The position numbers were made by a program, and so were the translations under genes. Source: Dehalococcoidia bacterium (GTDB taxonomy: Bacteria; Chloroflexota; Dehalococcoidia; Lucifugimonadales; UBA3495). Taken from it: DNA of 41,446 bases. Numbering within the stretch: the stretch's first letter is position 1; the number at the start of each line of letters is the position of its first letter. Positions 23,025 to 30,607 of the stretch are shown here, piece after piece. The stretch spans positions 1 to 41,446 of the forward strand of contig JAJDWF010000028.1 of NCBI GenBank assembly GCA_022825745.1. Direction: 5' to 3'. The notes under the pieces are model-generated. The model did not search any database. It was not told where the DNA came from and was given only the letters and a program-made list of their open reading frames with translations.

Positions 23025-24557
23025 TCAGTCGTCGTTGCCGGAAGTGGCTGCCGCTGTCGCCGCAGCAGGCGCCGCGTCCGAACTCGGCTCGGTCGGCAGC
23101 TCATTCTCCCATTCAGGCAGTTGGTGCCGGTGCGTCGTGGGCAGGAACATGATGGATATCACCCCGATCAGGCTCATCACGAACGACAGCGCCGCCGTCG
23201 CCGCGTACCCGCCGGTCACCGCCAGCAGCAGACTCCCCACCAGCGCGCCGCTCGCCATTCCGGCGCCCGCTCCCATCATCTGGAAACCGTACGACGTGCC
23301 GATTGGCGCGTTGCCGTAGTATTGCCGGTTGATGATGGGGAACGCGGACATCTCTCCGCCGAACCCGATGCCGAACAGCACCGCAAACAGGTAGAACATC
23401 CAGACCACCGGATGGAACAGGATCCCAAACAGCAGGATCAACACCGGCGCCACCTGGAGGAAGAAACAGACCGCCATCACCCACTTGCTGCCCAGCAGGT
23501 CGGCGGCGATCGGCACCCCGAACCTCGTAAACGTACTCACCAGGCTCATCACGGCGGCAGCCCCGCCGCCAATCGCCGATGCTCTCAGCAATGCCGCCGA
23601 ACGAGCAGAATCGTCGGTGATGCTTGCCCATCCCCCTTCCGGCGCCAGCGAGCTGATGATCATCGCCGGCAGGAAGACGATCACGATGCTGTGTCCGGCG
23701 CAGCCCCAGTAGTGAATCCCGATCAGGTTCCAGAACGCCGGCGTCTTGCGTACCTGCCGCAGAAATACGGTGGCGCGCACCTTGGCCGTAGCCCCCGTGG
23801 CCGGAGCCTGGCGCGGGGGAGTATTGGCGTCGGCGCCCAACTGGCGCAGCCCGATATCCTCCGGCGTATTGTAGAAGATGCGGATCAGCAGCAGCAGGAT
23901 GATTCCTCCCACCACGCCGGGGATCCAGAACGCCATCCGGATGCCCAGGATTTCAGGCGTTCCCAGCGGTATCCAGCTCAACAGCGGCGAACTCAGCGCG
24001 CCCCAGTTCAGAAACTGCGCGCCGGTGCCCACCGTGAACCACGCCGCAATTCCCAGCATGATCGGAATGGCGATTACGGGACCTAGACCCTGCGATCCCT
24101 GCAACAGTCCCATCCCCACGCCCAGGTGTCTGCGGAACCACGACGTTACGGACACCGTCAGCGGCACCTGGAAAATGCCCATCGACGCGCTGAGAATGAT
24201 GCCGAAGAACAGGATCAGGTGCCAGGGCTGGCTCATTGACCCGGTAAGAATCATCCCTACCAGGTAGAGCGTCGCTCCGATCGTCATGGTCACCCGTGCG
24301 CCGTATCGGTCGCCCAGCCAACCCGCCGCCGGACCAAACGCCCCCGAAACCACCCACTGCAAGGAAAAGGCAAGAGTAACCAGCCACACTTGCCATCCGA
24401 ACTCCACCGCAATCAACGGGATCAGCGCTGGGAATCCCATCCGGAACGACGACGATACCAGTCGCATCACCGACGTAATTGCCACGATCACCCACGCATA
24501 GTGGATGCGCTGCCCGGCAAGTGCGAACTCGCTGGGGCGAAGATTAATGGCGGCCAT
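23025..24557 (-). CDS. Major facilitator superfamily transporter
   Basis: A 510-residue carrier with about 12 transmembrane helices. Motif A between helices 2 and 3 reads GWLGDRYGAR. The N-terminal RIHYAWVIVAITSVMRL resembles oxalate/formate and monocarboxylate antiporters. The C-terminal tail (about 480-510) is low complexity and rich in Ala, Glu and Asp, and cytoplasmic. It is preceded by a good promoter and followed by the Asp-box gene. It is related to, but clearly diverged from, the carrier at 13964. Substrate unknown; organic anions are the likely guess. Confidence 0.87.
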   Translation of the reverse strand: MAAINLRPSEFALAGQRIHYAWVIVAITSVMRLVSSSFRMGFPALIPLIAVEFGWQVWLVTLAFSLQWVVSGAFGPAAGWLGDRYGARVTMTIGATLYLVGMILTGSMSQPWHLILFFGIILSASMGIFQVPLTVSVTSWFRRHLGVGMGLLQGSQGLGPVIAIPIMLGIAAWFTVGTGAQFLNWGALSSPLLSWIPLGTPEILGIRMAFWIPGVVGGIILLLLIRIFYNTPEDIGLRQLGADANTPPRQAPATGATAKVRATVFLRQVRKTPAFWNLIGIHYWGCAGHSIVIVFLPAMIISSLAPEGGWASITDDSARSAALLRASAIGGGAAAVMSLVSTFTRFGVPIAADLLGSKWVMAVCFFLQVAPVLILLFGILFHPVVWMFYLFAVLFGIGFGGEMSAFPIINRQYYGNAPIGTSYGFQMMGAGAGMASGALVGSLLLAVTGGYAATAALSFVMSLIGVISIMFLPTTHRHQLPEWENELPTEPSSDAAPAAATAAATSGNDD

Positions 24558-24582
24558 GGTCCACTCTCCCCGAATTGGCCGC

Positions 24583-24612
24583 AGTATGCGCCCGGCGTTA
24601 ACGCTATGTCAA
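24583..24612 (-). promoter_or_regulatory. Promoter of the MFS/Asp-box operon
   Basis: On the minus strand, a perfect TTGACA (24612-24607), an 18-bp spacer and CATACT (24588-24583). Initiation near 24576 leaves a leader of about 19 nt before ATG 24557. Confidence 0.55.
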
Positions 24613-24736
24613 GAAAAATCGGGGTGTTACTATCATTAATCGTTATACTACGACTGATTCGATTGTGCGCTACACTACCTACCGATGATCCGCCTCCGCG
24701 CGACTGTTTCCAACTGACCGACAGGAGCTTGTCTCG

Positions 24737-26788
24737 ATGGCAAAGCCAATTGGCCCCGACCTGTTTCGCCACCTGACCGGCGTGGCCGACCCTACCGTCA
24801 TGCCGGACGGCAGCAGGTGCGCCTACGTCCTCTCCTGGATCGACGCGGAAACCTCCGACGGCCGCTCACGCATCTACCAGGTCAAATTGCTCGATGGCGA
24901 CGACGCCCAGGAACCCCGGCCCTTTACCCGTGGCAACTCCGACACCCATCCCCGCTACTCCCCCAATGGCGCGCTGCTCGCCTTCCTCCGCGCCGATGAC
25001 TCGCCGGAAACCAAACGCCAGATCTGGCTCATGCCGGCCGACGGCGGTGAAGCCTCCCAGTTGACCACTCTCCCATCCGGTGTGCGCGAATTCGCATGGT
25101 CTCCCGATTCGTCCCGGCTCGCGGTGGTCGCCGACGTTGACGCTGACGAAACTGTGTCCAGCGATGATGAACCCAGGGCGAGAGACGTGCGCCGCATCCG
25201 CTACCGCCACGACGCCATCGGCTGGCGCGGGGATGCTCACTTCCACCTGTTTCTGGTGGATGCCCGCACCGGCGACGCTACCCAGATCACCGATGGCGAC
25301 TGGGACGATGCGGCCCCCGCCTGGTCTCCGGATGGCCGCCGCATCGCGTTCATCTCCGGGCGGTCCGGCTCCCGCGACGTCACCGCCGCCAACGAAGTGT
25401 ACGTCCTGGAGATCGACCCGGCGGACGACGCCTTGCCGGAACCGGACCTGTGGTCGCACGGCCTTACCGACGCCGCGGCGGTGGCCTGGTCGCCCGACGG
25501 CAACCGCCTGCTCGCCGCCGGCGGCGAAGGCGAAGGGTTGATGGTGCTGTGGCAGCCGTACCTGTACATCCTTGCGGAAAACGAACCGCCCCGTCGCTTG
25601 ACCGACGACGCCATCCGGCCCTGCCTCGGCTACCCCGGCATCTTTCCGCCGTTCGAACTGCGCTGGACGCGGGGCAAAGCCGGCGACAACGACCGGATCG
25701 TGCTTCTGGCCGATGCCTCCGGGGAGACCCGGCTATACGCATTGGACGTTCCTGACAACCAGGAAACAACGCAACCCGTGCCGCTCACCGATGGGGGCGA
25801 ATTGCTGTCCGGCATCGCCATGGACTCGTCGGCGGAGCGCGTCGCTCTCGTCGCTTCCAGCCCAACCGCGCCGTCCGACCTGCATCTGGTCAACTTGGCC
25901 GAATCCCACCGCCGGCGGCTCACGGCCCATAACGACGCCTGGGTTGCCGACCACCGGACGGCTCCCATGGAAAAGTTCACCATCGAAACCGCCGACTATG
26001 ACGTCGAATGTCGCCTCTACCACCCGCCTGACTTCGATCCTGGCGTGAAATATCCACTGGTGCTGGAAATCCACGGCGGCCCCAATGGCGCGTTCTACGA
26101 TTCATTCGTCCCTTGGCACCAGGTCCTGGCCGGCGCCGGCTACCTGACCCTCGCGGTGAACCCGCGCGGTTCCTCCACCTACGGCGAGGAGTTCGTCAAC
26201 GCCGTCCTCGGCGATTGGGGCGGGGACGACTACCGCGACCTGATGGCCGCCGTTGACGCCGTGTGCCAGCGCGACTACGTGGACACGGACCGCCTGGGCA
26301 TCCACGGCTACAGCTACGGCGGGTACATGACTACCTGGGCCATCGGCCACACCGACCGCTTCCGCGCGGCCGTCGCCGGCGCCCCCTGCATCGACCTGTG
26401 GAGCATGTACGGCACCTCCGACATCGCCACCAGCTTTGGCGAAACCCAGTGGGCCAACCGTCTGGCCGGCGGCATGTCCATCAGCCGCCCCCTGGTCAAC
26501 GAACTGGCTGAGGGCGTGGACAGCATGGCCTACCGCCTGCTGCAGCGTTCGCCCATCACCTTCGCCCCCCGCGTGGAAACGCCGGTCCTGCTGCTGCACG
26601 GCGAGGCCGACGCCCGCTGCCCCATCGGGCAGAGCGAACAGTACTTCCAGGTGATGAAACGCCTCGGCAAAGAGGTCGAGATGGTCCGGTTCCCTGGCTG
26701 CTCTCACGGCTTCCTCCGCACCGGACACGTCGCCCTGCGCCAGGCCTACCTCGAACGGATGCTGGCCTGGTTCAACCGCTGGCTGTAG
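24737..26788 (+). CDS. S9 prolyl oligopeptidase family (acylaminoacyl-peptidase-like)
   Basis: A 683-residue S9C-type serine peptidase. The N-terminal beta-propeller (about 20-400) has recurring TolB-like PDG and PNG blades (WSPDSSRLAVVAD, WSPDGRRIAFIS, WSPDGNRLLAAGG). The C-terminal alpha/beta hydrolase has S526 in GYSYGGYM, D625 in LLLHGEADARCP, and H657 in CSHGF, a complete triad. Such enzymes remove acylated or N-terminal residues from short peptides; there is no signal peptide, so it acts in the cytoplasm. ATG 24737 follows AGGAG. Divergent from the MFS operon. Confidence 0.9.
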   Translation: MAKPIGPDLFRHLTGVADPTVMPDGSRCAYVLSWIDAETSDGRSRIYQVKLLDGDDAQEPRPFTRGNSDTHPRYSPNGALLAFLRADDSPETKRQIWLMPADGGEASQLTTLPSGVREFAWSPDSSRLAVVADVDADETVSSDDEPRARDVRRIRYRHDAIGWRGDAHFHLFLVDARTGDATQITDGDWDDAAPAWSPDGRRIAFISGRSGSRDVTAANEVYVLEIDPADDALPEPDLWSHGLTDAAAVAWSPDGNRLLAAGGEGEGLMVLWQPYLYILAENEPPRRLTDDAIRPCLGYPGIFPPFELRWTRGKAGDNDRIVLLADASGETRLYALDVPDNQETTQPVPLTDGGELLSGIAMDSSAERVALVASSPTAPSDLHLVNLAESHRRRLTAHNDAWVADHRTAPMEKFTIETADYDVECRLYHPPDFDPGVKYPLVLEIHGGPNGAFYDSFVPWHQVLAGAGYLTLAVNPRGSSTYGEEFVNAVLGDWGGDDYRDLMAAVDAVCQRDYVDTDRLGIHGYSYGGYMTTWAIGHTDRFRAAVAGAPCIDLWSMYGTSDIATSFGETQWANRLAGGMSISRPLVNELAEGVDSMAYRLLQRSPITFAPRVETPVLLLHGEADARCPIGQSEQYFQVMKRLGKEVEMVRFPGCSHGFLRTGHVALRQAYLERMLAWFNRWL

Positions 26789-26816
26789 CGGTTATATTCC
26801 GGCTGGCGATACCGGT

Positions 26817-26845
26817 TTTACACAACCTGCCCGCTGCTGTACGAT
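26817..26845 (+). promoter_or_regulatory. Promoter upstream of the PaREP1-like gene
   Basis: TTTACA (26817-26822), a 17-bp spacer and TACGAT (26840-26845). Initiation near 26852 would leave a leader of about 56 nt before ATG 26908 and could serve the genes that follow. Confidence 0.5.
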
Positions 26846-26907
26846 GCTGTCAACTGCATCTTTACGGCACAGCGAATATGGTACGTTCGCACGGCGCAGA
26901 GGCTTCA

Positions 26908-27270
26908 ATGACTACGACCGACCCCATCGCATACCACGCCGAACGAAGCTGGCATTTCCTGAATCTCGTGGATAGCGAACTGGCGAACGGCGAGTTGGAA
27001 GAAGCCAGCAACAAAGTATGGGGCGCGGCCGCCCACGCGATCAAAGCCGTTGCGGAGAAAAAGGGCTGGCAACACGGCTCCCATGCCATGCTGGAAGAGA
27101 CCATACTGCGCCTGATTGATGACGAAAACGCTCCCCCGCGTTTGCTCAATTATTACCGGAGCGCAAACTGGTTCCACACCCGGTTTTACAGCGGCCCGCC
27201 GCGTCGCGAGCAAATCCTCGACGGCAAGCGAGAAATAGCCGAGTTCATCGAGCTCTTGGAAACCCTCTAA
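26908..27270 (+). CDS. PaREP1-family helical protein (HEPN-like)
   Basis: A 120-residue helical protein. AERSWHFLNLVDSELANGEL and EEASNKVWGAAAHAIKAVAE match the PaREP1 helix pair, and SANWFHTRFYSGP holds the same H-x2-FY-x-G block as the gene at 13122. PaREP1 proteins are small HEPN-like proteins common in archaea and scattered in bacteria. AGAGG 5 nt before ATG 26908 decides the start over an ATG 30 nt upstream. A HTH gene follows 55 nt later and an MNT nucleotidyltransferase lies 600 nt further on, so a HEPN-MNT type module is possible. Confidence 0.65.
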   Translation: MTTTDPIAYHAERSWHFLNLVDSELANGELEEASNKVWGAAAHAIKAVAEKKGWQHGSHAMLEETILRLIDDENAPPRLLNYYRSANWFHTRFYSGPPRREQILDGKREIAEFIELLETL

Positions 27271-27325
27271 CCTGACCACAGCACGAAATAAAGACCTCCC
27301 TTACAGGGCGGAAAGAGGATAAGCC

Positions 27326-27583
27326 ATGAATTCACAGCAATTGGCAGAGGAGTTAAGCCGGATGTACAACACCGCGCTGCGAGGCGGACAGGTGGCTATG
27401 ATCCACCTATTCGGCATCAAATACGCCAATGAATTGCGCGGAGTAGGCTTATCTGATCTTGCTGAACAAGCCGGTATTTCCCGAACTTACGGGACGGAAA
27501 TCAACAAGGGTCGGAATCTGGCCAAGTACGTAGATTTGAAACCGCAGGTGATTAACCATGCCCGCCGCAGATTTCTCTCATGA
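27326..27583 (+). CDS. Small helix-turn-helix-like protein
   Basis: An 85-residue protein with ELRGVGLSDLAEQAGISRTYGTEINKGRNLAKY, which reads as a helix-turn-helix (SDLAEQAGIS as the first helix and turn). I do not recognise a named family. AGAGGA precedes ATG 27326. Its last 26 nt overlap the GatC-like gene, so translation is probably coupled. Given the PaREP1-like gene upstream and the nucleotidyltransferase downstream, it could be a DNA-binding regulator of this unit; this is inference. Confidence 0.5.
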   Translation: MNSQQLAEELSRMYNTALRGGQVAMIHLFGIKYANELRGVGLSDLAEQAGISRTYGTEINKGRNLAKYVDLKPQVINHARRRFLS

Positions 27584-27749
27584 GCAGATCAAAATGCTCG
27601 CCGATCTGGTCGGCATCCCCATCGACGACGCCGAACTACCCGAAGTCGCCAACCGTTTCGCCAGCCTGATGCAGGAACTGGACCGCCTCCGCGACCTGGA
27701 TCTGGAAGGCATCGAACCCGTCTCAATCTTCCCCGATACCGATGAATGA
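27558..27749 (+). CDS. GatC/AtzG-like small amidase partner
   Basis: A 63-residue protein whose QIKMLADLVGIPIDDAELPE and ELDRLRDLDLEGIEPVSIF match the helix pair and VEPxxxF-type tail of GatC. GatC proper is about 95 residues; this one lacks the C-terminal extension and is close in size to AtzG (about 68), the short partner that stabilises the amidase AtzE. An amidase gene lies 435 nt downstream, after a nucleotidyltransferase. It probably helps fold or stabilise that amidase and is not a tRNA amidotransferase subunit, since no gatB is present. Confidence 0.68.
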   Translation: MPAADFSHEQIKMLADLVGIPIDDAELPEVANRFASLMQELDRLRDLDLEGIEPVSIFPDTDE

Positions 27750-27867
27750 AGCACCGCCACTTACGTCATTGCCCAAATTTCAGGCAAGCTGATGCCCCTG
27801 AACTACGCCGTCATCCCCGCGTTCTTGGCTGATGCTAGGCAGTTATTGGCAGCCCTGGAGGCACGCA

Positions 27868-28188
27868 ATGATTGAAGTGAAGCCGGAACAACTGGACGAA
27901 ATACGGCGCATACTCAGCGAATATGCGCCGGACTGCGAAGCACGGGCTTTCGGCTCGCGAGTGAAGGGGAAAATCAAGCCGTGGTCCGACCTGGACCTGG
28001 CCTTGGTTGGGGAAGGCCCGCTGGGATTCGTGAGAAAGGGGCGAATTATTGAGGCATTTCAGGAATCTACGCTGCCTTTCCGCGTTGACGTCCTGGACTG
28101 GCACGAAGTGTCGCCGTCATTTCAGGCTATCATCGCGCAAGAGTACGCCGTTATCCAAACCGGCGATACCATCGGAGCTTCCCAATGA
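27868..28188 (+). CDS. MNT-type nucleotidyltransferase
   Basis: A 106-residue DNA polymerase beta-like nucleotidyltransferase. The active site is GSR (29-31), then WSDLDLAL with D41 and D43, and D74 in FRVDVLDW as the third metal ligand. Such minimal (MNT) proteins add nucleotides, often AMP, to a HEPN toxin or partner and so neutralise it. ATG 27868 follows CTGGAGG. The stop overlaps the amidase start by 4 nt (ATGA). The nearest HEPN-like candidate is the gene at 26908, separated by two other genes, so the pairing is plausible but not shown. Confidence 0.82.
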   Translation: MIEVKPEQLDEIRRILSEYAPDCEARAFGSRVKGKIKPWSDLDLALVGEGPLGFVRKGRIIEAFQESTLPFRVDVLDWHEVSPSFQAIIAQEYAVIQTGDTIGASQ

Positions 28189-29624
28189 CCACATCCGCCG
28201 ACCCCAACGACATCGTCTTCCTCTCCGCATCCGCCACCTCCGCCGCCATCCGCGCCGGCGATTTCACCGCCACCGATGCCGTCAACGCCTACCTGAGCCG
28301 AATCGACGCCATCGACGCCGACATCAAGGCTTACATAACCGTCACGCGGGAAGAGGCCCTGGGCGCCGCCTCCGACATCGACGACGCCCTGCGTCGTGGC
28401 GACGACAACCTCATCAACGCCCCGCTGTTCGGCGCGCCCGTGGCCATCAAGGACCAGTTCAACACCGCCGGCATCCTCACCAGCAACGGCTCTCGCGCCT
28501 ACGCCGAAAACGTCCCATCCGACGATTCCACCGTGGTCTCCCGCCTCAAAGCGGCAGGCGCCATCCTGCTGGGCAAGCTCAACCTCAGCGAGTTGGCCAT
28601 GGGCGGCACCGCCGACCCGCCCTACGGCACGCCAAACAATCCCTGGCGCTTCGGCCACACCCCCGGCGAGTCCAGCAGCGGTTCCGGCGCGGCCCTGGCC
28701 GCCCACCTCTGCGCCGCCTCCGTCGGCGAGGACACCGGCGGCAGCGGACGCGGCCCCGCCTCCTACTGCAACGCCGTCGGACTGCGCCCCACCTTCACCC
28801 GCATCAGCCGCCACGGTATCACCCCCATGTGCTGGTTCATGGACGCCGCGTCGCCCATGACCAAGACCGTTGAGGACTGCGCCCTCGTCCTGGGGGCCGT
28901 CGCCGGCTACGACCCTCTCGACCCCACCACCAGCCGCCGCCCCGTGCCCGACTACTACGGGATGCTCGACGGTGATATTCGCGGTATGCGCATCGGCCGC
29001 ATGACCGAGCTATGCGATGCCCCCGATATGCACCCCGACGTGCGCCGCGCCGTTGACGACGCGCTGGAAACGCTGTCCGGCCTGGGCGCGGAGGTCACCG
29101 ACGTATCCCTGCCCCTGACCGAAATCGCCGGCGCCATCTTCGTGGGCATTGCCGACACCGAGGGAGCCGGCGCCCGCGACGACCTGATGCGCCGCGCCCC
29201 CGAACTGCTCGACCGCGCTTCCCGCACTCGCCTCCAGTCCGCCGCCCTGGTGCCGGCCAAGGTGGAGAACCGCGCGATGAAAGCCCGCGTCCTGCTCCGC
29301 CGCCAGTTTGAAGAAGCATTCCGCCAGGTTGACGTGCTGGTCTGCCCCACGGCCCCTTATCCCGCGCCGCGCCACGACGCCCTCACCGCGCCCTTCGAGT
29401 CTGCCGACGACGTGCGCCAGCGCTTCTTCTTCCGCCGCTCCTACACCGGATGCTACCCGCTGGCCGGAATGCCGGCCGTATCCATCCCCGGCGGCTTCAC
29501 CGACGACGGCCTGCCCATCGGCCTTCAACTGGGCGGCGGCCCCTTCGCCGAGGCCACCATCCTCCGCGCCGCCTACGCCTACCAGCAGGCCACCGACTGG
29601 CACACCCGCCGCGCCCCGGTGTAA
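28185..29624 (+). CDS. Amidase signature family (GatA-like) amidase
   Basis: A 479-residue amidase with the Ser-cisSer-Lys triad: K89 in GAPVAIKDQFNTAG, S163 in GESSSGSGAAL, and S187 in GEDTGGSGRGPASYCN. The amidase signature normally reads GGSSGG and DTGGSIRxPA; here the first glycine pair becomes GE and Ile becomes Gly. It hydrolyses amides to acids and ammonia. It is coupled to the nucleotidyltransferase by ATGA. With the short GatC/AtzG-like protein upstream it probably acts as a carboxamide or ureido hydrolase, not as a tRNA amidotransferase. Confidence 0.87.
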   Translation: MTTSADPNDIVFLSASATSAAIRAGDFTATDAVNAYLSRIDAIDADIKAYITVTREEALGAASDIDDALRRGDDNLINAPLFGAPVAIKDQFNTAGILTSNGSRAYAENVPSDDSTVVSRLKAAGAILLGKLNLSELAMGGTADPPYGTPNNPWRFGHTPGESSSGSGAALAAHLCAASVGEDTGGSGRGPASYCNAVGLRPTFTRISRHGITPMCWFMDAASPMTKTVEDCALVLGAVAGYDPLDPTTSRRPVPDYYGMLDGDIRGMRIGRMTELCDAPDMHPDVRRAVDDALETLSGLGAEVTDVSLPLTEIAGAIFVGIADTEGAGARDDLMRRAPELLDRASRTRLQSAALVPAKVENRAMKARVLLRRQFEEAFRQVDVLVCPTAPYPAPRHDALTAPFESADDVRQRFFFRRSYTGCYPLAGMPAVSIPGGFTDDGLPIGLQLGGGPFAEATILRAAYAYQQATDWHTRRAPV

Positions 29625-29635
29625 CGGCCCGCACC

Positions 29636-30604
29636 GTGTTCACCATCCGCAACTACGCCGAGGACGACCTCCCGGCGCTGCTTGAATTTGTCGTCCCCCT
29701 GCGTCAGAACGACGGCGAGGCCAATCCGGACGCCGCCGTCCACCGCAGCGTATTCACGGACATCATGCGGCTGCCGGGCCGCGATCAGGAACAGGACTGC
29801 CTCCTCCTGTTCGAGGACGCGAGCGACGGCAGTACCACGATCCGAGGATTCTGCTTGGTGTTCCCGGAACCGTCCGGCAACGATTCTCCCGGCGGGCGAT
29901 GTGTACTGAACATCCACGTGGCTCCGGGAGACGAGTACGAAACGGGCTGGCGAGCTTTGGTGCAAGCGGGTCTCCGGCGCACCCGGGAAACCGGTGCGGC
30001 GGTGGCCCATATCGCGTTGTGGCCACCCTACGACCGGGCCCAAGCATTGGCAGCGGATGGATTCGCGGCGGCGCGAGTCTATTGGAATATGACCTGGGAA
30101 AACCAGGTTATCCCCGATGTTGAAATGCCCGACGCCTACCGGGTGAGGTCTTTCACCGAACATGACGTCGCCGTGCTGACCGCCACGCACAACTCCGCAT
30201 TCGCCGGAACCTGGTGGTTCGCCCCGTACACCGAGCGGCAAACGGCCCATCGCGTCGGGATGGCCAACACCTCGCATGATGGCATCAAGCTCCTTTTCCG
30301 CGATGAACAACTCGCCGGTTACTGTTGGACGCTCCTGATGTCGGATGGTCAACGTCAGCAGGGCGTAATCGGTTCCATCGGGCTGGCGCCGGAGTTTCGA
30401 GGCGCCGGCATCAGCAAGGTGATCCTCGCCGCGGGGATGCGCTACTTGCGCTCGGCCGGCGCAGACTACGTCCGGCTGGAAGTGGACGGCGACAACGCGC
30501 CGGCAATCCGACTGTATCACTCCATGGGCTTTCAAAAAGCCGGCGAACTCCATTGGTACGAACACGGATTTGAAGCGGACGTCGCATCCGGCGCGCGAGG
30601 GTAA
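29636..30604 (+). CDS. Tandem-GNAT N-acetyltransferase
   Basis: A 322-residue protein with two GNAT-like halves, a length and layout seen in mycothiol-synthase-like proteins. The C-terminal half is canonical: IGSIGLAPEFRGAGISKVIL (acetyl-CoA loop, about 245-265), then VRLEVDGDNAPAIRLYHSMG and the Tyr strand. The N-terminal half is degenerate, with an IHVAPGDEYETGWRALVQAG loop. The frame has no ATG near the amidase stop; GTG 29636 begins the FTIRNYAEDD strand and is 12 nt after that stop. The ribosome site is weak. Acceptor unknown. Confidence 0.75.
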   Translation: MFTIRNYAEDDLPALLEFVVPLRQNDGEANPDAAVHRSVFTDIMRLPGRDQEQDCLLLFEDASDGSTTIRGFCLVFPEPSGNDSPGGRCVLNIHVAPGDEYETGWRALVQAGLRRTRETGAAVAHIALWPPYDRAQALAADGFAAARVYWNMTWENQVIPDVEMPDAYRVRSFTEHDVAVLTATHNSAFAGTWWFAPYTERQTAHRVGMANTSHDGIKLLFRDEQLAGYCWTLLMSDGQRQQGVIGSIGLAPEFRGAGISKVILAAGMRYLRSAGADYVRLEVDGDNAPAIRLYHSMGFQKAGELHWYEHGFEADVASGARG

Positions 30605-30607
30605 CCG

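Noticed and set aside
27558..27749. gatC of a tRNA-dependent amidotransferase
   Set aside because: The protein is about 30 residues shorter than GatC, gatB is absent, and the amidase signature deviates, so a metabolic amidase partner is more likely.
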